DNA of 64,000 nt from Coriaria nepalensis (GCA_027186245.1 CP114483.1:16388220-16452219), one strand, 5' to 3'; counted from the stretch's first letter, positions 12,100 through 26,550 are shown. The notes: generated by a model not told the origin, from the letters alone. Translations and numbers: made by a program.

Positions 12100-13205
12100 A
12101 AAACACGACTTTCATGCATAACTTGCAATTGATCTACTGAAGGCAACTACACATTTTTTTAGTGTTAAAGTCATATTATTGCATCTCTTTTACTCACTAA
12201 ATCATTCTAAATCACTTCAGACGAAATTCACCTTTTAAACATGACTTTCGTGCATAACTTGCAGTTGATCTACTGAAGGCAACTATACATTTACTTAGCG
12301 TTAAAATCATGTCATTGAGGCTCTTCTAGTCATTAAATCATTATAAATGAATTCGAACGAATTATATTTTTGCCCTTCAAACATGATTTTCTTACATCAC
12401 CTGCAATTAATCTATTGAATACAACAATGCATTATTTTAGCCTTAAAGAGCATATCATTCAGTCTTTTTAGATCATTAAATTGTTTGAAAGCACTTCGGA
12501 CTAATTCTATTTTCGCATTTAAAACACGACTTTCATGCATAACTTGCAATTGATCTACTGAAGGCAACTACACATTTTTTTAGTGTTAAAGTCATATTAT
12601 TGCATCTCTTTTACCCATTAAATCATTCTAAATCACTCCAGACGAAATTCACCTTTTAAACATGACTTTCGTGCATAACTTGCAGTTGATCTACTGAAGG
12701 CAACTATACATTTACTTAGCGTTAAAATCATGTCATTGAGGCTCTTCTAGTCATTAAATCATTATAAATGAATTCGAACGAATTTTATTTTTGCCCTTCA
12801 AAAATGATTTTCTTACAAAACCTGCAATTAATCTATTGAATACAACAATGCATTATTTTAGCCTTAAAGAGCATATCATTCAGTCTTTTAAGATCATTAA
12901 ATTGTTTGAAAGCACTTCGAACTAATTCTATTTTCGCATTTAAAACACGACTTTCATGCATAACTTGCAATTGATCTATTGAAGGAAACTATGCATTTTT
13001 TTAGTGTTAAAGTCATATTATTGCATCTCTTTTACTCATTAAATCATTCTAAATCACTTCAGATGAAATTCACCTTTTAAACATAATTTTCGTGCATAAC
13101 TTGCAGTTGATCTATTGAAGGCAACTATACATTTACTTAGCGTTAAAATCATGTCATTGAGGCTCTTCTAGTCATTAAATCATTATAAATGAATTCGAAC
13201 GAATT
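12100..13205 (+). repeat. Block repeated at ~15,478-16,583 (offset ~3,378 bp, eight units)
   Basis: Markers in common are CACTTCGGACTAATTC (CTTCGGA at 12,494 and 15,872), a CATCACCTGC B monomer, CCCATTAAATC with CACTCCAGACG, GATCTATTGAAGGAAAC, and CATAATTTTCGTGC (13,082 and 16,461). The offset is 10 bp more than eight 421-bp units, mostly because of the 12-bp duplication at 13.33 kb that lies between the copies. Several substitutions separate the copies (for example TTACAAAACC against TTACATAACC). Confidence 0.65.
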
Positions 13206-13318
13206 ATATTTTGCCCTTCAAAAATGATTTTCTTACATAACCTGCAATTAATCTATTGAATACAACAATGCATTATTTTAGCCTTAAAGAGCATATCATT
13301 CAGTCTTTTTAGATCATT

Positions 13319-13340
13319 AAATTGTTCGATAAATTGTTCG
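13319..13340 (+). repeat. 12-bp local duplication AAATTGTTCGAT in monomer B
   Basis: AAATTGTTCG occurs at 13,319-13,328 and again at 13,331-13,340, separated by AT; other units have it once. It lengthens this unit by 12 bp and is unique in the window, so it is a useful tag for placing reads in this part of the array. Confidence 0.85.
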
Positions 13341-15477
13341 AAAGCACTTCGAACTAATTCTATTTTCGCATTTAAAACACGACTTTCATGCATGACTTGC
13401 AATTGATCTACTGAAGGCAAGTACACATTTCTTTAGTGTTAAAGTCATTTTATTGCATCTCTTTTACTCACTAAATCATTCCAAATCACTTCAGACGAAA
13501 TTCACCTTTTAAACATGACTTTCGTGCATAACTTGCAGTTGATCTACTGAAGGCAACTATACATTTACTTAGCATTAAAATCATGTCATTGAGGCTCTTC
13601 TAGTCATTCAATCATTATAAATGAATTCGAACGAATTTTATTTTTGCCCTTCAAAAATGATTTTCTTACATAACCTGCAATTAATCTATTGAATACAACA
13701 ATGCATTATTTTAGCCTTAAAGAGCATATCATTCAGTCTTTTGAGATCATTAAATTGTTTGAAAGCACTTCGAACTAATTCTATTTTCGCATTAAAAACA
13801 CGACTTTCATGCATAACTTGCAATTGATCTACTGAAGGCACCTACACATTTTTTTAGTGTTAAAGTCATATTATTGCATCTCTTTTACTCATTAAATCAT
13901 TCTAAATCACTTCAGACGAAATTCACCTTTTAAACATGATTTTCGTGCATAACTTGCAGTTGATCTATTGAAGGCAACTATACATTTACTTAGCGTTAAA
14001 ATCATGTCATTGAGGCTCTTCTAGTCATTAAATCATTATAAATGAATTCGAACGAATTATCTTTTGCCCTTCAAAAATGATTTTCTTACATAACCTGCAA
14101 TTAATCTATTGAATACAACAATGCATTATTTTAACCTTAAAGAGCATATCATTCAGTCTTTTTAGATCTTTAAATTGTTCGAAAGCACTTCGAACTAATT
14201 CTATTTTCGCATTTAAAACACGACTTTCATGCATGACTTGCAATTGATCTACTGAAGGCAACTACACATTTCTTTAGTGTTAAAGTCATATTATTGCATC
14301 TCTTTTACTCACTAAATCATTCTAAATCACTTCAGACGAAATTCACCTTTTAAACATGACTTTCGTGCATAACTTGCAGTTGATCTACTAAAGGCAACTA
14401 TACATTTACTTAGCGTTAAAATCATGTCATTGAGGCTCTTCTAGTCATTCAATCATAATAAATGAATTCGAACGAATTTTATTTTTGCCCTTCAAAAATG
14501 ATTTTCTTACATAACCTGCAATTAATCTATTGAATACAACAATGCATTATTTTAGCCTTAAAGAGCATATCATTCAGTCTTTTTAGATCATTAAATTGTT
14601 TGAAAGCACTTCGAACTAATTCTATTTTCGCATTTAAAACACGACTTTCATGCATAACTTGCAATTGATCTATTGAAGGAAACTATGCATTTTTTTAGTG
14701 TTAAAGTCATATTATTGCATCTCTTTTACTCATTAAATCATTCTAAATCACTTCAGATGAAATTCACCTTTTAAACAAGACTTTCGTGCATAACTTGCAG
14801 TTGATCTACTGAAGGCAACTATACATTTACTTAGCGTTAAAATCATGTCATTGAGGCTCTTCTAGTCATTCAATCATTATAAATGAATTCGAACGAATTT
14901 TCTTTTTGCCCTTCAAAAATGATTTTCTTACATAACCTGCAATTAATCTATTGAATACAACAATGCATTATTTTAGCCTTAAAGAGCATATCATTCAGTC
15001 TTTTTAGATCATTAAATTGTTTGAAAGCACTTCGGACTAATTCTATTTTCGCATTTAAAACACGACTTTCATGCATAACTTGCAATTGATCTACTGAAGG
15101 CAACTACACATTTTTTTAGTGTTAAAGTCATATTATTGCATCTCTTTTACCCATTAAATCATTCTAAATCACTCCAGACGAAATTCACCTTTTAAACATG
15201 ACTTTCGTGCATAACTTGCAGTTGATCTACTGAAGGCAACTATACATTTACTTAGCGTTAAAATCATGTCATTGAGGCTCTTCTAGTCATTAAATCATTA
15301 TAAATGAATTCGAACGAATTTTATTTTTGCCCTTCAAAAATGATTTTCTTACATAACCTGCAATTAATCTATTGAATACAACAATGCATTATTTTAGCCT
15401 TAAAGAGCATATCATTCAGTCTTTTGAGATCATTAAATTGTTTGAAAGCACTTCGAACTAATTCTATTTTCGCATTA

Positions 15478-16583
15478 AAAACACGACTTTCATGCATAAC
15501 TTGCAATTGATCTACTGAAGGCAACTACACATTTTTTTAGTGTTAAAGTCATATTATTGCATCTCTTTTACTCACTAAATCATTCTAAATCACTTCAGAC
15601 GAAATTCACCTTTTAAACATGACTTTCGTGCATAACTTGCAGTTGATCTACTGAAGGCAACTATACATTTACTTAGCGTTAAAATCATGTCATTGAGGCT
15701 CTTCTAGTCATTAAATCATTATAAATGAATTCGAACGAATTATATTTTTGCCCTCCAAACATGATTTTCTTACATCACCTGCAATTAATCTATTGAATAC
15801 AACAATGCATTATTTTAGCCTTAAAGAGCATATCATTCAGTCTTTTTAGATCATTAAATTGTTTGAAAGCACTTCGGACTAATTCTATTTTCGCATTTAA
15901 AACACGACTTTCATGCATAACTTGCAATTGATCTACTGAAGGCAACTACACATTTTTTTAGTGTTAAAGTCATATTATTGCATCTCTTTTACCCATTAAA
16001 TCATTCTAAATCACTCCAGACGAAATTCACCTTTTAAACATGACTTTCGTGCATAACTTGCAGTTGATCTACTGAAGGCAACTATACATTTACTTAGCGT
16101 TAAAATCATGTCATTGAGGCTCTTCTAGTCATTAAATCATTATAAATGAATTCGAACGAATTTTATTTTTGCCCTTCAAAAATGATTTTCTTACATAACC
16201 TGCAATTAATCTATTGAATACAACAATGCATTATTTTAGCCTTAAAGAGCATATCATTCAGTCTTTTTAGATCATTAAATTGTTTGAAAGCACTTCGAAC
16301 TAATTCTATTTTCGCATTTAAAACACGACTTTCATGCATAACTTGCAATTGATCTATTGAAGGAAACTATGCATTTTTTTTAGTGTTAAAGTCATATTAT
16401 TGCATCTCTGTTACTCATTAAATCATTCTAAATCACTTCAGATGAAATTCACCTTTTAAACATAATTTTCGTGCATAACTTGCAGTTGATCTATTGAAGG
16501 CAACTATACATTTACTTAGCGTTAAAATCATGTCATTGAGGCTCTTCTAGTCATTAAATCATTATAAATGAATTCGAACGAAT
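15478..16583 (+). repeat. Second copy of the 12,100-13,205 block
   Basis: It matches the upstream block at about +3,378 bp. Parts recur again about 2,109 bp downstream: the rare CTCTGTTACTC in monomer C occurs at 16,406 and 18,515, and GCAAGTACACATTTC at about 13.42, 16.79 and 18.90 kb. The left domain therefore contains reshuffled pieces rather than one clean long repeat. Confidence 0.65.
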
Positions 16584-19500
16584 TATATTTTTGCCCTTCA
16601 AACATGATTTTCTTACATCACTTGCAATTAATCTATTGAATACAACAATGCATTATTTTAGCCTTAAAGAGCATATTATCATTCAGTCTTTTTAGATCAT
16701 TAAATTGTTTGAAAGCACTTCGAACTAATTCTATTTTCGCATTTAAAACACGACTTTCATGCATGACTTGCAATTGATCTACTGAAGGCAAGTACACATT
16801 TCTTTAGTGTTAAAGTCATATTATTGCATCTCTTTTACTCACTAAATCATTCCAAATCACTTCAGACGAAATTCACCTTTTAAACATGACTTTCGTGCAT
16901 AACTTGCAGTTGATCTACTGAAGGCAACTATACATTTACTTAGCGTTAAAATCATGTCATTGAGGCTCTTCTAGTCATTCAATCATTATAAATGAATTCG
17001 AACGAATTTTATTTTTGCCCTTCAAAAATGATTTTCTTACATAACCTGCAATTAATCTATTGAATACAACAATGCATTATTTTAGCCTTAAAGAGCATAT
17101 CATTTAGTCTTTTGAGATCATTAAATTGTTTGAAAGCACTTCGAACTAATTCTATTTTCGCATTAAAAACACGACTTTCATGCATAACTTGCAATTGATC
17201 TATTGAAGGAAACTATGCATTTTTTTAGTGTTAAAGTCATATTATTGCATCTCTTTTACTCATTAAATCATTCTAAATCACTTCAGATGAAATTCACCTT
17301 TTAAACAAGAGTTTCGTGCATAACTTGCAGTTGATCTACTGAAGGCAACTATACATTTACTTAGCGTTAAAATCATGTCATTGAGGCTCTTCTAGTCATT
17401 AAATCATTATAAATGAATTCGAACGAATTATATTTTTGCCCTTCAAATATGATTTTCTTACATCACCTGCAATTAATCTATTGAATACAACAATGCATTA
17501 TTTTAGCCTTAAAGAGCATATCATTCAGTCTTTTTAGATCATTAAATTGTTTGAAAGCACTTCGAACTAATTCTATTTTCGCATTTAAAACACGACTTTC
17601 ATGCATAACTTGCAATTGATCTACTGAAGGCAACTACACATTTTTTTAGTGTTAAAGTCATATTATTGCATCTCTTTTACTCACTAAATCATTCTAAATC
17701 ACTTCAGACGAAATTCACCCTTTAAACATGACTTTCGTCCATAACTTGCAGTTGATCTACTGAAGGCAACTATACATTTACTTAGCTATAAAATCATGTC
17801 ATTGAGGCTCTTCTAGTCATTAAATCATTATAAATGAATTCGAACGAAATATATTTTTGCCCTTCAAACATGATTTTCTTACATCACCTGCAATTAATCT
17901 ATTGAATACAACAATAGATTATTTTAGCCTTAAAGAGCATATCATTCAGTCTTTTTAGATCATTAAATTGTTTGAAAGCACTTCGGACTAATTCTATTTT
18001 CGCATTTAAAACACGACTTTCATGCATAACTTGCAATTGATCTACTGAAGGCAACTACACATTTTTTTAGTGTTAAAGTCATATTATTGCATCTCTTTTA
18101 CCCATTAAATCATTCTAAATCACTTGAGACGAAATTCACCTTTTAAACATGACTTTCGTGCATAACTTGCAGTTGATCTACTGAAGGCAACTATACATTT
18201 ACTTAGCGTTAAAATCATGTCATTGAGGCTCTTCTAGTCATTAAATCATTATAAATGAATTCGAACGAATTTTATTTTTGCCCTTCAAAAATGATTTTCT
18301 TACATAACCTGCAATTAATCTATTGAATACAACAATGCATTATTTTAGCCTTAAAGAGCATATCATTCAGTCTTTTTAGATCATTAAATTGTTTGAAAGC
18401 ACTTCGAACTAATTCTATTTTCGCATTTAAAACACGACTTTCATGCATAACTTGCAATTGATCTATTGAAGGAAACTATGCATTTTTTTTAGTGTTAAAG
18501 TCATATTATTGCATCTCTGTTACTCATTAAATCATTCTAAATCACTTCAGATGAAATTCACCTTTTAAACATAATTTTCGTGCATAACTTGCAGTTGATC
18601 TATTGAAGGCAACTATACATTTACTTAGCGTTAAAATCATGTCATTGAGGCTCTTCTAGTCATTAAATCATTATAAATGAATTCGAACGAATTATATTTT
18701 GCCCTTCAAAAATGATTTTCTTACATAACCTGCAATTAATCTATTGAATACAACAATGCATTATTTTAGCCTTAAAGAGCATATCATTCAGTCTTTTTAG
18801 ATCATTAAATTGTTCGAAAGCACTTCGAACTAATTCTATTTTCGCATTTAAAACACGACTTTCATGCATGACTTGCAATTGATCTACTGAAGGCAAGTAC
18901 ACATTTCTTTAGTGTTAAAGTCATATTATTGCATCTCTTTTACTCACTAAATCATTCCAAATCACTTCAGACGAAATTCACCTTTTAAACTTGACTTTTG
19001 TGCATAACTTGCAGTTGATCTATTGAAGGCAACTATACATTTACTTAGCGTTAAAATCATGTCATTGAGGCTCTTCTAGTCATTAAATCATTATAAATGA
19101 ATTCGAACGAATTATATTTTTGCCCTTCAAACATGATTTTCTTACATCACCTGCAATTAATCTATTGAATACAACAATGCATTATTTTAGCCTTAAAGAG
19201 CATATTATCATTCAGTCTTTTTAGATCATTAAATTGTTTGAAAGCACTTCGAACTAATTCTATTTTCGCATTTAAAACACGACTTTCATGCATGACTTGC
19301 AATTGATCTACTGAAGGCAACTACACATTTCTTTAGTGTTAAAGTCATATTATTGCATCTCTTTTACTCACTAAATCATTCCAAATCACTTCAGACGAAA
19401 TTCACCTTTTAAACATGACTTTCGTGCATAACTTGCAGTTGATCTACTGAAGGCAACTATACATTTACTTAGCGTTAAAATCATGTCATTGAGGCTCTTC

Positions 19501-21783
19501 TAGTCATTCAATCATTATAAATGAATTCGAACGAATTTTATTTTTGCCCTTCAAAAATGATTTTCTTACATAACCTGCAATTAATCTATTGAATACAACA
19601 ATGCATTATTTTAGCCTTAAAGAGCATATCATTCAGTCTTTTGAGATCATTAAATTGTTTGAAAGCACTTCGAACTAATTCTATTTTCGCATTAAAAACA
19701 CGACTTTCATGCATAACTTGCAATTGATCAACTGAAGGCAACTACACATTTTTTTAGTGTTAAAGTCATATTATTGCATCTCTTTTACTCATTAAATCAT
19801 TCTAAATCACTTCAGACAAAATTCACCTTTTAAACATGATTTTCGTGCATAACTTGCAGTTGATCTATTGAAGGCAACTATACATTTACTTAGCGTTAAA
19901 ATCATGTCATTGAGGCTCTTCTAGTCATTAAATCATTATAAATGAATTCGAACGAATTATATTTTTGCCCTTCAAACATGATTTTCTTACGTAACCTGCA
20001 ATTAATCTATTGAATACAACAATGCATTATTTTAACCTTAAAGAGCATTTCATTCAGTCTTTTTAGATTATTAAATTGTTCGAAAGCACTTCGAACTAAT
20101 TCTATTTTCGCATTTAAAACACGACTTTCATGCATGACTTGCAATTGATCTTCTGAACGCAACTACACATTTCTTTAGTGTTAAAGTCATATTATTGCAT
20201 CTCTTTTACTCACTAAATCATTCTAAATCACTTCAGACGAAATTCACCTTTTAAACATGACTTTCGTGCATAACTTGTCGTTGATCTATTGAAGGCAACT
20301 ATACATTTACTTAGCGTTAAAATCATGTCATTGAGGCTCTTCTAGTCATTAAATCATTATAAATGAATTCGAACGAATTATATTTTGCCCTTCAAAAATG
20401 ATTTTCTTACATAACCTGCAATTAATCTATTGAATACAACAATGCATTATTTTAGCCTTAAAGAGTATATCATTCAGTCTTTTTAGATCATTAAATTGTT
20501 TGAAAGCACTTCGAACTAATTCTATTTTCGCATTTAAAACACGACTTTCATGCATAACTTGCAATTGATCTATTGAAGGAAACTATGCATTTTTTTTAGT
20601 GTTAAAGTCATATTATTGCATCTCTTTTACTCATTAAATCATTCTAAATCACTTCAGATGAAATTCACCTTTTAAACATAATTTTCGTGCATAACTTGCA
20701 GTTGATCTATTGAAGGCAACTATACATTTACTTAGCGTTAAAATCATGTCATTGAGGCTCTTCTAGTCATTAAATCATTATAAATGAATTCGAACGAATT
20801 ATATTTTTGCCCTTCAAACATGATTTTCTTACATCACCTGCAATTAATCTATTGAATACAACAATGCATTATTTTAGCCTTAAAGAGCATATCATTCAGT
20901 CTTTTTAGATCATTAAATTGTTTGAAAGCACTTCGGACTAATTCTATTTCGCATTTAAAACACGACTTTCATGCATAACTTGCTATTGATCTACTGAAGG
21001 CAACTACACATTTTTTTAGTGTTAAAGTCATATTATTGCATCTCTTTTACCCATTAAATCATTCTAAATCACTCCAGACGAAATTCACCTTTTAAACATG
21101 ACTTTCGTGCATAACTTGCAGTTGATCTACTGAAGGCAACTATACATTTACTTAGCGTTAAAATCATGTCATTGAGGCTCTTCTAGTCATTAAATCATTA
21201 TAAATGAATTCGAACGAATTTTATTTTTGCCCTTCAAAAATGATTTTCTTACATAACCTGCAATTAATCTATTGAATACAACAATGCATTATTTTAGCCT
21301 TAAAGAGCATATCATTCAGTCTTTTTAGATCATTAAATTGTTTGAAAGCACTTCGAACTAATTCTATTTTCGCATTTAAAACACGACTTTCATGCATAAC
21401 TTGCAATTGATCTATTGAAGGAAACTATGCATTTTTTTTAGTGTTAAAGTCATATTATTGCATATCTTTTACTCATTAAATCATTCTAAATCACTTCAGA
21501 TGAAATTCACCTTTTAAACATAATTTTCGTGCATAACTTGCAGTTGATCTATTGAAGGCAACTATACATTTACTTAGCGTTAAAATCATGTCATTGAGGC
21601 TCTTCTAGTCATTAAATCATTATAAATGAATTCGAACGAATTATATTTTGCCCTTCAAAAATGATTTTCTTACATAACCTGCAATTAATCTATTGAATAC
21701 AACAATGCATTATTTTAGCCTTAAAGAGCATATCATTCAGTCTTTTTAGATCATTAAATTGTTCGAAAGCACTTCGAACTAAT

Positions 21784-24700
21784 TCTATTTTCGCATTTAA
21801 AACACGACTTTCATGCATGACTTGCAATTGATCTACTGAAGGCAACTATGCATTTTTTTAGTGTTAAAGTCATATTATTGCATCTCTTTTACCCATTAAA
21901 TCATTCTAAATCACTCCAGACGAAATTCACCTTTTAAACATGACTTTTGTGCATAACTTGCAGTTGATCTATTGAAGGCAACTATACATTTACTTAGCGT
22001 TAAAATCATGTCATTGAGGCTCTTCTAGTCATTAAATCATTATAAATGAATTCGAACGAATTATATTTTTGCCCTTCAAACATGATTTTCTTACATCACC
22101 TGCAATTAATCTATTGAATACAACAATGCATTATTTTAGCCTTAAAGAGCATATTATCATTCAGTCTTTTCAGATCATTAAATTGTTTGAAAGCACTTCG
22201 AACTAATTCTATTTTTGCATTTAAAACACGACTTTCATGCATAACTTGCAATTGATCTACTGAAGGCAACTACACATTTTTTTAGTGTTAAAGTCATATT
22301 ATTGCATCTCTTTTACTCACTAAATGATTCTAAAATCACTTCAGACGAAATTCACCTTTTAAACATGACTTTCGTGCATAACTTGCAGTTGATCTATTGA
22401 AGGCAACTATACATTTACTTAGCGTTAAAATCATGTCATTGAGGCTCTTCTAGTCATTAAATCATTATAAATGAATTCGAACGAATTATATTTTTGCCCT
22501 TCAAACATGATTTTCTTACATAACCTAAAATTAATCTATTGAATACAACAATGCATTATTTTAGCCTTAAAGAGCATATCATTCACTCTTGCCAGATCAT
22601 TAAATTGTTTGAAAGCACTTCGAACTAGTTCTATTTTCGCATTTAAAACACTACTTTCATGCATGACTTGCAATTGATCTACTGAAGGCAACTATGCATT
22701 TTTTTATTGTTAAAGTCATATTATTGCATCTCTTTTACTCATTAAATCATTCTAAATCACTTCAGACGAAATTCACCTTTTAAACATGACTTTCGTGCAT
22801 AACTTGCAGTTGATCTATTGAAGGCAACTATACATTTACTTAGCGTTAAAATCATGTCATTGAGGCTCTTCTAGTCATTAAATCATTATAAATGAATTCG
22901 AACGAATTATATTTTTGCCCTTCAAACATGATTTTCTTACATCACCTGCAATTAATCTATTGAATACAACAATGCATTATTTTAGCCTTAAAGAGCATAT
23001 TATCATTCAATCTTTTTAGATCATTAAATTGTTTGAAAGCACTTCGAACTAATTCTATTTTCGCATTTAAACACGACTTTCATGCATAACTTGCAATTGA
23101 TCTACAGAAGGCAACTACACATTTTTTTAGTGTTAAAGTCATATTATTGCATCTCTTTTACTCATTAAATCATTCTAAATCACTTCAGACGAAATTCACC
23201 TTTTAAACATGACTTTCGTGCATAACTTGCAGTTGATCTATTGAAGGCAACTATACATTTACTTAGCATTAAAATCATGTCATTGAGGCTCTTCTAGTCA
23301 TTAAATCATTATAAATGAATTCGAACGAATTATATTTTTGCCCTTCAAACATGATTTTCTTACATAACCTAAAATTAATCTATTGAATACAACAATGCAT
23401 TATTTTAGCCTTAAAGAGCATATCATTCACTCTTCCCAGATCATTAAATTGTTTGAAAGCACTTCGAACTAGTTCTATTTTCGCATTTAAAACCCGACTT
23501 TCATGCATAACTTGCAATTGATCTACTGAAGGAAACTATGCATTTTTTTATTGTTAAAGTCATGTTATTGCATCTCTTTTACTCATTAAATCATTCTAAA
23601 TCACTTCAGACGAAATTCACCTTTTAAACATGACTTTCGTGCATAACTTGGAGTTGATCTATTGAAGGCAACTATACATTTACTTAGCGTTAAAATCATG
23701 TCATTGAGGCTCTTCTAGTCATTAAATCATTATAAATGAATTCGAACGAATTATATTTTTGCCCTTCAAACATGATTTTCTTACATAACCTAAAATTAAT
23801 CTATTGAATACAACAATGCATTATTTTAGCCTTAAAGAGCATATCATTCACTCTTCCCGGATCATTAAATTGTTTGAAAGCACTTCGAACTAGTTCTATT
23901 TTCGCATTTAAAACACGACTTTCATGCATGACTTGCAATTGATCTACTGAAGGCAACTATGCATTTTTTTAGTGTTAAAGTCATATTATTGCATCTCTTT
24001 TACCCATGAAATCATTCTAAATCACTCCAGACGAAATTCACCTTTTAAACATGACTTTTGTGCATAACTTGCAGTTGATCTACTGAAGGCAACTATACAT
24101 TTACTTAGTGTTAAAATCATGTCATTGAGGCTCTTCTAGTCATTAAATCATTCTAAATGAATTCGAACTAATTATATTTTTGCCCTTCAAACATGATTTT
24201 CTTACATCACCTGCAATTAATCTATTGAATACAACAATGCATTATTTTAGCCTTAAAGAGCATATTATCATTCAGTCTTTTTAGATCATTAAATTGTTTG
24301 AAAGCACTTCGAACTAATTCTATTTTCGCATTTAAAACACGACTCTCATGCATAACTTGCAATTGATCTACTGAAGGCAACTACACATTTTTTTAGTGTT
24401 AAAGTCATATTATTGCATCTCTTTTACTCACTAAATGATTCTAAATCACTTCAGACGAAATTCACCTTTTAAATATGACTTTCGTGCATAACTTGCAGTT
24501 GATCTACTGAAGGCAACTATACATTTACTTAGCGTTAAAATCATGTCATTGAGGCTCTTCTAGTCATTAAATCATTATAAATGAATTCGAATGAATTATA
24601 TTTTTGCCCTTCAAACATGATTTTCTTACATAACCTGCAATTAATCTATTGAATACAACAATGCATTATTTTAGCCTTAAAGAGCATATCATTCAGTCTT

Positions 24701-25436
24701 TGTAGATCATTAAATTGTTTGAAAGCACTTCGAACTAATTCTATTTTTGCATTTAAAACACGACTTTCATGCATAACTTGCAATTGATCTACTGAAGGCA
24801 ACTACACATTTTTTTAGTGTTAAAGTCATATTATTGCATCTCTTTTACTCACTAAATGATTCTAAAATCACTTCGGACGAAATTCACCTTTTAAACATGA
24901 CTTTCGTGCATAACTTGCAGTTGATCTATTGAAGGCAACTATACATTTACTTAGCGTTAAAATCATGTCATTGAGGCTCTTCTAGTCATTAAATCATTAT
25001 AAATGAATTCGAACGAATTATATTTTTGCCCTTCAAACATGATTTTCTTACATCACCTGCAATTAATCTATTGAATACAACAATGCATTATTTTAGCCTT
25101 AAAGAGCATATTATCATTCAGTCTTTTCAGATCATTAAATTGTTTGAAAGCACTTCGAACTAATTCTATTTTTGCATTTAAAACACGACTTTCATGCATA
25201 ACTTGCAATTGATCTACTGAAGGCAACTACACATTTTTTTAGTGTTAAAGTCATATTATTGCATCTCTTTTACTCACTAAATGATTCTAAAATCACTTCG
25301 GACGAAATTCACCTTTTAAACATGACTTTCGTGCATAACTTGCAGTTGATCTATTGAAGGCAACTATACATTTACTTAGCGTTAAAATCATGTCATTGAG
25401 GCTCTTCTAGTCATTAAATCATTATAAATGAATTCG
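21784..25436 (+). repeat. 3.65-kb block duplicated at 28,542-32,194 (offset 6,758 bp)
   Basis: Five rare markers give exactly the same offset of 6,758 bp: ATTCTAAAATCAC (22,327/29,085, 24,859/31,617 and 25,284/32,042), TCTACAGAAGG (23,101/29,859) and CCCATGAA (24,003/30,761). The copies are nearly identical. Differences I could see include a B segment at about 22,585 (CACTCTTGCCAG) against CAGTCTTTTTAG at 29,343, and GGAGTTG against GCAGTTG near 23,650. The left limit is set by CTAATTC against CTAGTTC, the right limit by CGAATGAATT against CGAACGAATT. The offset equals 16 units, several of them 424 bp. Confidence 0.85.
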
Positions 25437-26550
25437 AATGAATTATATTTTTGCCCTTCAAACATGATTTTCTTACATAACCTGCAATTAATCTATTGAA
25501 TACAACAATGCATTATTTTAGCCTTAAAGAGCATATCATTCAGTCTTTTTAGATCATTAAATTGTTTGGAAGCACTCCGGACTAATTCTATTTTTGCATT
25601 TAAAACACGACTTTCATGCATAACTTGCAATTGATCTACTGAAGGAAACTATGAATTTTTTTAGTGTTAAAGTCATATTATTGCATCTCTTTTACTCATT
25701 AAATCATTCTAAATCACTTCAGACGAAATTCACCTTTTAAACATGACTTTCGTGCATAACTTGCAGTTGATCTATTGAAGGCAACTATACATTTACTTAG
25801 CGTTAAAATCATGTCATTGAGGCTCTTCTAGTCATTAAATCATTATAAATGAATTCGAACGAATTATATTTTTGCCCTTCAAACATGATTTTCTTACATA
25901 ACCTAAAATTAATCTATTGAATACAACAATGCATTATTTTAGCCTTAAAGAGCATATCATTCAGTCTTTTTAGATCATTAAATTGTTTGAAAGCACTTCG
26001 AACTAGTTCTATTTTCGCATTTAAAACACTACTTTCATGCATGACTTGCAATTGATCTACTGAAGGCAACTATGCATTTTTTTATTGTTAAAGTCATATT
26101 ATTGCATCTCTTTTACTCATTAAATCATTCTAAATCACTTCAGACGAAATTCACCTTTTAAACATGACTTTCGTGCATAACTTGCAGTTGATCTATTGAA
26201 GGCAACTATACATTTACTTAGCGTTAAAATCATGTCATTGAGGCTCTTCTAGTCATTAAATCATTATAAATGAATTCGAACGAATTATATTTTTGCCCTT
26301 CAAACATGATTTTCTTACATCACCTGCAATTAATCTATTGAATACAACAATGCATTATTTTAGCCTTAAAGAGCATATTATCATTCAGTCTTTTTAGATC
26401 ATTAAATTGTTTGAAAGCACTTCGAACTAATTCTATTTTTGCATTTAAAACACGACTTTCATGCATAACTTGCAATTGATCTACTGAAGGCAACTACACA
26501 TTTTTTTAGTGTTAAAGTCATATTATTGCATCTCTTTTACTCACTAAATG

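Larger units (their letters stand above)
1..21783 (+). repeat. Left domain: heterogeneous 421-bp units without the long-block variants
   Basis: About 51-52 units. B monomers here are almost all of the CAGTCTTTTTAG or CAGTCTTTTCAG type with CCTGCAATT or CATCACCTGC, and I did not see CACTCTTCCCAG, CCTAAAATT or CAGTCTTTGTAG before about 22.5 kb. Private indels are concentrated here: a 26-bp deletion near 7.83 kb, a 5-bp deletion near 8.09 kb, a 12-bp duplication near 13.33 kb and the most divergent unit near 5.5 kb. The 3-bp insertion that makes 424-bp units first appears near 16.67 kb and again near 19.2 kb. Short blocks still recur, for example around 2.1/4.6 kb, 12.1/15.5 kb and 16.4/18.5 kb, but identity is patchier than further right. 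The right limit is where the 6,758-bp duplication begins and is approximate. Confidence 0.75.
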
